Positions 43,225 to 46,531 of a DNA stretch of 46,531 nucleotides are shown here, one piece after another. Position 1 is the stretch's first letter, and every line of letters begins with the position of its first letter. This DNA comes from Bacteroides sp. GTDB lineage: Bacteria > Bacteroidota > Bacteroidia > Bacteroidales > Bacteroidaceae. Under the pieces are notes generated by a model. It had not been told where the DNA came from, ran no database searches, and saw only the letters and a program-made list of their open reading frames with translations. The stretch covers positions 1 through 46,531 of the forward strand of contig JAGBWA010000003.1 in NCBI GenBank assembly GCA_017630035.1, given 5' to 3'. The translations under genes were made by a program, and so were the position numbers.

Positions 43225-43709
43225 AAGATTTTACAGAAGAAGAGGCATTTGAAAAGATGACTGCTTGGTGCTCTACGGCAGAGAGATGCCGTTCGGAAGT
43301 ATCCGAGAAGTTACAACGATGGAGTGTATCCTACGCTATCATCAACAAAGTAATAGAGCGATTGATAGATGGCGGATACATCGACGAAGAGCGCTATTGC
43401 CGAGCATTTATCCGCGATAAATACAGATTAGAGAAATGGGGAAAGCAGAAAATTGCCAAAGCGCTATACGTAAAGCGGATTCCCCAACACATTTTCAATA
43501 CCCAATGGGATGTGATAGACAACGACGAGTATCAAAGCATTTTGCACAAGTTGTTGCAAAGCAAACGAAAAAGTATTCATGCCAACGATGATAAATCGCT
43601 CAACGAAAAGCTTATCCGATTTGCCTTGAGCCGTGGATACGACTACAATGACATCCGCCAACATTTGGATATATCCAACGAACTTGAAGAAAATGAATGG
43701 GAAATGTAA
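43221..43709 (+). CDS. recX: Regulatory protein RecX
   Basis: This 162-residue, mostly helical protein follows the RecX pattern: a C-terminal-type repeat with YIDEERYCRAFIRDKYRLEKWGKQKIAKAL (about residues 53-82), where RecX proteins have their conserved helix. RecX modulates RecA filaments. It is translationally coupled to prmC, not to recA as in many bacteria. It is followed by a promoter for pyrE. Confidence 0.88.
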   Translation: MKDFTEEEAFEKMTAWCSTAERCRSEVSEKLQRWSVSYAIINKVIERLIDGGYIDEERYCRAFIRDKYRLEKWGKQKIAKALYVKRIPQHIFNTQWDVIDNDEYQSILHKLLQSKRKSIHANDDKSLNEKLIRFALSRGYDYNDIRQHLDISNELEENEWEM

Positions 43710-43749
43710 AAAAAACAAGCATAGAATTTTTATTTTCATTACGTTTCCT

Positions 43750-43757
43750 TAATTTTG
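43750..43757 (+). promoter_or_regulatory. Probable -7 element of pyrE
   Basis: TAATTTTG matches the TAnnTTTG consensus, 30 bases before the chosen pyrE start. No clear TTG is seen at the -33 position. It overlaps an upstream in-frame ATG and so argues for the later start. Confidence 0.5.
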
Positions 43758-43787
43758 CACCCAAATAACTTAAACAACACTTCGATT

Positions 43788-44426
43788 ATGAAAGCTTTAG
43801 AAAGATTGTTTGCTGAAAAATTACTTAAAATCAAAGCTATCAAACTTCAACCGGCCAATCCATTTACCTGGGCATCAGGATGGAAGTCACCATTTTATTG
43901 CGACAACCGTAAGACTTTGTCGTATCCCGAGTTGCGCAACTTCGTTAAAATTGAGATTACACGCATCATCTTGGAACGCTTTGGCAAAGTAGATGCAATT
44001 GCTGGTGTTGCTACCGGTGCCATCCCACAAGGAGCCTTGGTTGCCGATGCGCTTAACTTGCCTTTCGTGTATGTACGTTCTACTCCAAAAGATCATGGAT
44101 TGGAAAACTTGATCGAAGGCGAACTTCGTCCCGGCATGAAGGTTGTAGTAATCGAAGACCTCATCTCTACCGGCGGTAGCAGTTTGAAGGCAGTAGAAGC
44201 CATTCGTCGCGATGGATGCGATGTAATCGGTATGGTTGCCTCATATACATACGGATTCCCTGTTGCCGAAAAAGCATTCAAGGATGCAAAAGTTCCTTTG
44301 GTTACATTGACCAACTACGAAGCAGTGCTCGAAGTTGCTTTGCGCACCGGATACATCGAAGAAGGTGATGTAGCTACCTTGAACGAATGGAGAAAAGACC
44401 CTGCACACTGGGATGCAGGTAAATAA
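43788..44426 (+). CDS. pyrE: Orotate phosphoribosyltransferase (PyrE)
   Basis: PyrE joins orotate to PRPP to form orotidine monophosphate in pyrimidine synthesis. The 212-residue protein has the type I phosphoribosyltransferase fold, with FTWASGWKSPFYCDNRK at the N-terminus and the PRPP-binding loop VVVIEDLISTGGSS (about 119-132). The start at 43788 is preferred because the longer frame at 43755 overlaps a promoter element. The gene ends in a terminator. Confidence 0.95.
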   Translation: MKALERLFAEKLLKIKAIKLQPANPFTWASGWKSPFYCDNRKTLSYPELRNFVKIEITRIILERFGKVDAIAGVATGAIPQGALVADALNLPFVYVRSTPKDHGLENLIEGELRPGMKVVVIEDLISTGGSSLKAVEAIRRDGCDVIGMVASYTYGFPVAEKAFKDAKVPLVTLTNYEAVLEVALRTGYIEEGDVATLNEWRKDPAHWDAGK

Positions 44427-44444
44427 TATACCCCAATAAACAGA

Positions 44445-44494
44445 AACAAAAGAACGATTCGAATATTGCTATCCGAATGGTTCTTTTGTTTTTT
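44445..44494 (+). terminator. Terminator of pyrE
   Basis: A long stem (ACAAAAGAAC-ATTCG pairing with CGAAT-GTTCTTTTGT, one G-A mismatch, loop of about 11 bases) is followed by a run of T. Confidence 0.9.
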
Positions 44495-44511
44495 ATCCAA
44501 TACATCGTAAT

Positions 44512-44922
44512 ATGACTAAATTCGAAAGTAGCATTAAGCTATTAGCCTATCCGCAAGAAGCCGTTTACGAAAAACTTTCCGACTTGAACAACTTGGAAAA
44601 GATAAAAGACCGCTTGCCCGAGGATAAAATCAAACAACTCAGTTTCACTTCCGATACACTTACGGTAGAAGTACCACCTGTAGGGCCTATCACCTTGCAA
44701 ATTGTGGAGAAAGAGCCTTGCAAATGCATCAAATTCGGAACAACCACCTCACCACTTCCATTCAACCTTTGGATTCAGTTACTACCCGTAACCGAAACCG
44801 AATGTAAGATGAAACTGACCATCGGCATCGAAATCAATCCGTTCATGAAAGCTATGGTGCAAAAACCATTACAAGAAGGTGTTGAAAAGATGGCCGACAT
44901 GCTTGCTATGATACAATATTAA
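44512..44922 (+). CDS. SRPBCC (START-like) family protein
   Basis: This 136-residue single-domain protein begins FESSIKLLAYPQEAVYEKLSDLNNL and has an alternating beta pattern followed by a C-terminal amphipathic helix (FMKAMVQKPLQEGVEKMADMLAM), the arrangement of the SRPBCC helix-grip fold. Such proteins bind hydrophobic ligands; no catalytic residue can be named. It lies just before argH (28 bases), so the two are probably cotranscribed. Function unknown. Confidence 0.8.
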   Translation: MTKFESSIKLLAYPQEAVYEKLSDLNNLEKIKDRLPEDKIKQLSFTSDTLTVEVPPVGPITLQIVEKEPCKCIKFGTTTSPLPFNLWIQLLPVTETECKMKLTIGIEINPFMKAMVQKPLQEGVEKMADMLAMIQY

Positions 44923-44950
44923 TTTCACTTCCCCCTCATCAATAAAAACT

Positions 44951-46291
44951 ATGGCGCAAAAACTTTGGGAGAAATCCGTTCAAGTGAACCAAGAAATCGA
45001 ACGCTTCACCGTAGGACTCGACCGTGAAATGGACCTCTATTTAGCCAAGCACGATGTACTTGGCTCAATGGCACACATCACCATGCTCGAAAGCATCGGT
45101 TTGCTCACATCCAACGAATTAGCAACCTTGTTGGAAGAGTTGAAAAATATCTATTCCATGGCCGAACGTGGCGAATTTGTTATTGAAGAGGGAGTAGAAG
45201 ATGTTCATTCACAAGTAGAATTGATGCTTACACGCAAGTTGGGCGATGTAGGCAAGAAGATACATAGCGGTCGCTCGCGCAACGACCAAGTATTGCTCGA
45301 CCTAAAGCTATTTACCCGTAGCCAATTGAAGGAGATTGCCGAAGATGTAGAGCAACTATTCAACGCATTGATACAACAAAGCGAGCACTACAAAAACGTG
45401 CTGATGCCTGGCTATACCCACTTGCAAATAGCTATGCCCTCTTCGTTCGGACTATGGTTTGGTGCTTATGCCGAAAGTTTGGTGGACGACATGCTATTCT
45501 TGCAAGCCGCCTTTAAGCTATGCAACCGCAACCCATTAGGTTCAGCTGCAGGATATGGTTCTTCCTTCCCGCTGAACCGCACCATGACCACCGAGTTGTT
45601 AGGTTTCGACTCCATGAATTACAACGTGGTGTATGCACAAATGGGACGTGGCAAGATGGAACGTAACGTAGCCTTTGCACTAGCCAGCATAGCAGGTACC
45701 ATCTCTAAATTGGCCTTCGATGCTTGTATGTTCAATAGCCAAAACTTCGGATTTGTTAAGCTGCCCGATGAATGTACCACCGGCTCAAGCATTATGCCAC
45801 ACAAGAAGAATCCCGATGTATTCGAATTGACACGCGCCAAATGCAATAAGTTGCAATCACTTCCTCAACAAATCATGATGATTGCCAATAACTTGCCGTC
45901 GGGCTACTTCCGCGACTTGCAAATCATCAAAGAGGTATTCTTGCCAGCCTTCCAAGAGTTGAAAGATTGCTTGCAAATGACTACCTATATCATCAATAAG
46001 ATTAAGGTAAACGAAGAAATCCTTAACGACGATAAATACCTCTATATCTTCAGTGTAGAAGAGGTGAACCGCTTGGCACGCGAAGGAATGCCTTTCCGCG
46101 ATGCATACAAAAAGGTAGGATTGGATATAGAAGCCGGTAAGTTCACACACAACAAGCAAGTGAGCCACACCCACGAAGGAAGCATTGGAAACCTATGCAA
46201 CGAACAGATTACTGCCTTGATGCAACAAGTGGTCAAGGGTTTCAACTTCAGCAACATGATAGCTGCCGAAAAAGCCCTATTAGGCAGATAA
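44951..46291 (+). CDS. argH: Argininosuccinate lyase (ArgH)
   Basis: ArgH splits argininosuccinate into arginine and fumarate, the last step of arginine synthesis. The 446-residue protein of the fumarase/aspartase superfamily shows the motifs SGRSRNDQV (106-114), PGYTHLQIAMP, and the catalytic loop GSSIMPHKKNPD (about 277-288). It is separated from the main arginine operon at the other end of the window; the preceding SRPBCC gene is probably on the same transcript. Confidence 0.96.
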   Translation: MAQKLWEKSVQVNQEIERFTVGLDREMDLYLAKHDVLGSMAHITMLESIGLLTSNELATLLEELKNIYSMAERGEFVIEEGVEDVHSQVELMLTRKLGDVGKKIHSGRSRNDQVLLDLKLFTRSQLKEIAEDVEQLFNALIQQSEHYKNVLMPGYTHLQIAMPSSFGLWFGAYAESLVDDMLFLQAAFKLCNRNPLGSAAGYGSSFPLNRTMTTELLGFDSMNYNVVYAQMGRGKMERNVAFALASIAGTISKLAFDACMFNSQNFGFVKLPDECTTGSSIMPHKKNPDVFELTRAKCNKLQSLPQQIMMIANNLPSGYFRDLQIIKEVFLPAFQELKDCLQMTTYIINKIKVNEEILNDDKYLYIFSVEEVNRLAREGMPFRDAYKKVGLDIEAGKFTHNKQVSHTHEGSIGNLCNEQITALMQQVVKGFNFSNMIAAEKALLGR

Positions 46292-46314
46292 CATCATCTT
46301 TTTTGTAGAAATGT

Positions 46315-46345
46315 TTTGCAGAAAAGCAGAAACTGCTTATCTTTG
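46315..46345 (+). promoter_or_regulatory. Promoter of the tRNA-Gly locus
   Basis: TTTG (46315-46318), a 19-base spacer and TATCTTTG (46338-46345). The predicted start lies just before the first, broken tRNA copy; the intact copy further on has no visible promoter of its own in the 74 bases between them. Confidence 0.8.
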
Positions 46346-46367
46346 CACCCGTTCTACAAAAACCTCT

Positions 46368-46403
46368 GCGGAAATAGCTCAGTTGGTAGAGCACAACCTT
46401 GCC
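46368..46403 (+). pseudogene. 5' half of tRNA-Gly(GCC), broken in the anticodon loop
   Basis: The first 36 bases are identical to the 5' half of the following intact tRNA-Gly: acceptor strand, D arm and the 5' anticodon stem up to TTGCC. The remainder is lost; the T arm and acceptor 3' strand are missing. Bases 46423-46437 are an exact inverted copy of 15 bases spanning the anticodon arm of the intact gene. It cannot make a functional tRNA. Confidence 0.85.
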
Positions 46404-46477
46404 CCAAGAAATGAAAAGGGAACCAACCTTGGCAAGGGATACGTGTTAAAGCAATGATATTGAAGTAGAGCAACAAT

Positions 46478-46531
46478 GCGGAAATAGCTCAGTTGGTAGA
46501 GCACAACCTTGCCAAGGTTGGGGTCGCGAGT
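46478..46531 (+). tRNA. tRNA-Gly(GCC), cut by the window end
   Basis: Acceptor 5' strand GCGGAAA, D arm GCTC...GAGC, and anticodon stem CAACC/GGTTG around the loop TTGCCAA (anticodon GCC at 46511-46513), followed by the variable region and the start of the T arm. The last 20 or so bases lie beyond the window. It is preceded by a broken copy of itself. Confidence 0.93.

Noticed and set aside
46404..46477. Small ORF between the two tRNA copies (ATG at 46411)
   Set aside because: It encodes only 12 residues, formed by the inverted tRNA fragment; not a credible gene.
46368..46531. Integration site of a mobile element (attL/attR)
   Set aside because: The duplicated part is the 5' half, not the 3' end typical of integrase targets, only 74 bases lie between the copies, and no integrase is seen.

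Overview
The window comes from a member of the Bacteroidales, most likely Bacteroidaceae or a close relative. The evidence is threefold. Many promoters fit the Bacteroidetes primary-sigma pattern (TTTG or TTG, about 19-20 bases, TAnnTTTG) rather than -35/-10 boxes. The family content is typical of the group: BtuG, DUF4465, NigD-like, DUF6242, paired OmpH/Skp chaperones and a Bacteroides-type N-succinylornithine carbamoyltransferase. Many lipoproteins follow the phylum's pattern of a short signal peptide ending in Cys. Nearly all of it is chromosomal core or lineage-core sequence. I see no phage, insertion sequence, CRISPR array or rRNA.

Layout. 1-4740 (minus): arginine operon argR, GNAT, argG, a PspC-like peptide, argC and argD, closed by a strong terminator. 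4807-11076 (minus): vitamin B12 uptake operon. A promoter and a cobalamin riboswitch lead into a long-range RNA stem, a 38-residue peptide, a fimbrillin-like/DUF4465 lipoprotein, a second surface lipoprotein, BtuG and BtuB. 11080-11530: intergenic region with nested palindromes. 11531-15185 (plus): pta, ackA and alkaline phosphatase. 15244-19300 (minus): lpxH, a MIP18-family protein, radC, a glycosyltransferase, a DoxX protein and efp. 19496-25781 (plus): rpmH, then an omega-amidase, iorA, iorB, aminotransferase, paaK and ACT-protein operon. 25959-30881 (plus): PASTA protein, rluD, ddl, an acyltransferase, a NigD-like lipoprotein and a rhodanese. 30997-35228 (minus): argF', proA, proB and murI. 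35304-41140 (minus): two OmpH/Skp proteins, bamA, uppS and a DUF6242 lipoprotein. 41292-42329 (minus): ribD. 42388-46291 (plus): prmC, recX, pyrE, an SRPBCC protein and argH. 46338-46531: a broken tRNA-Gly copy followed by an apparently intact tRNA-Gly(GCC) that runs off the window.

How the genes work together. Arginine genes lie in three places (argR-argD, argF' and argH). The carbamoyltransferase has a non-Glu residue at the position that separates succinyl- from acetyl-ornithine enzymes, so the whole pathway probably runs on succinylated intermediates. The GNAT in the operon is then the natural candidate for making N-succinylglutamate. The B12 operon supplies an outer-membrane BtuB-BtuG import machine plus accessory surface lipoproteins under riboswitch control. 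The omega-amidase/IorAB/aminotransferase/PaaK/ACT operon fits a complete route between aryl acetates and aromatic amino acids and is the most interesting metabolic unit here. The bamA block groups outer-membrane assembly, periplasmic chaperones and undecaprenyl-PP synthesis. The strongest unexplained signals are the 32-position long-range stem behind the cobalamin aptamer, the nested palindromes upstream of pta, and the rearranged partial tRNA-Gly.
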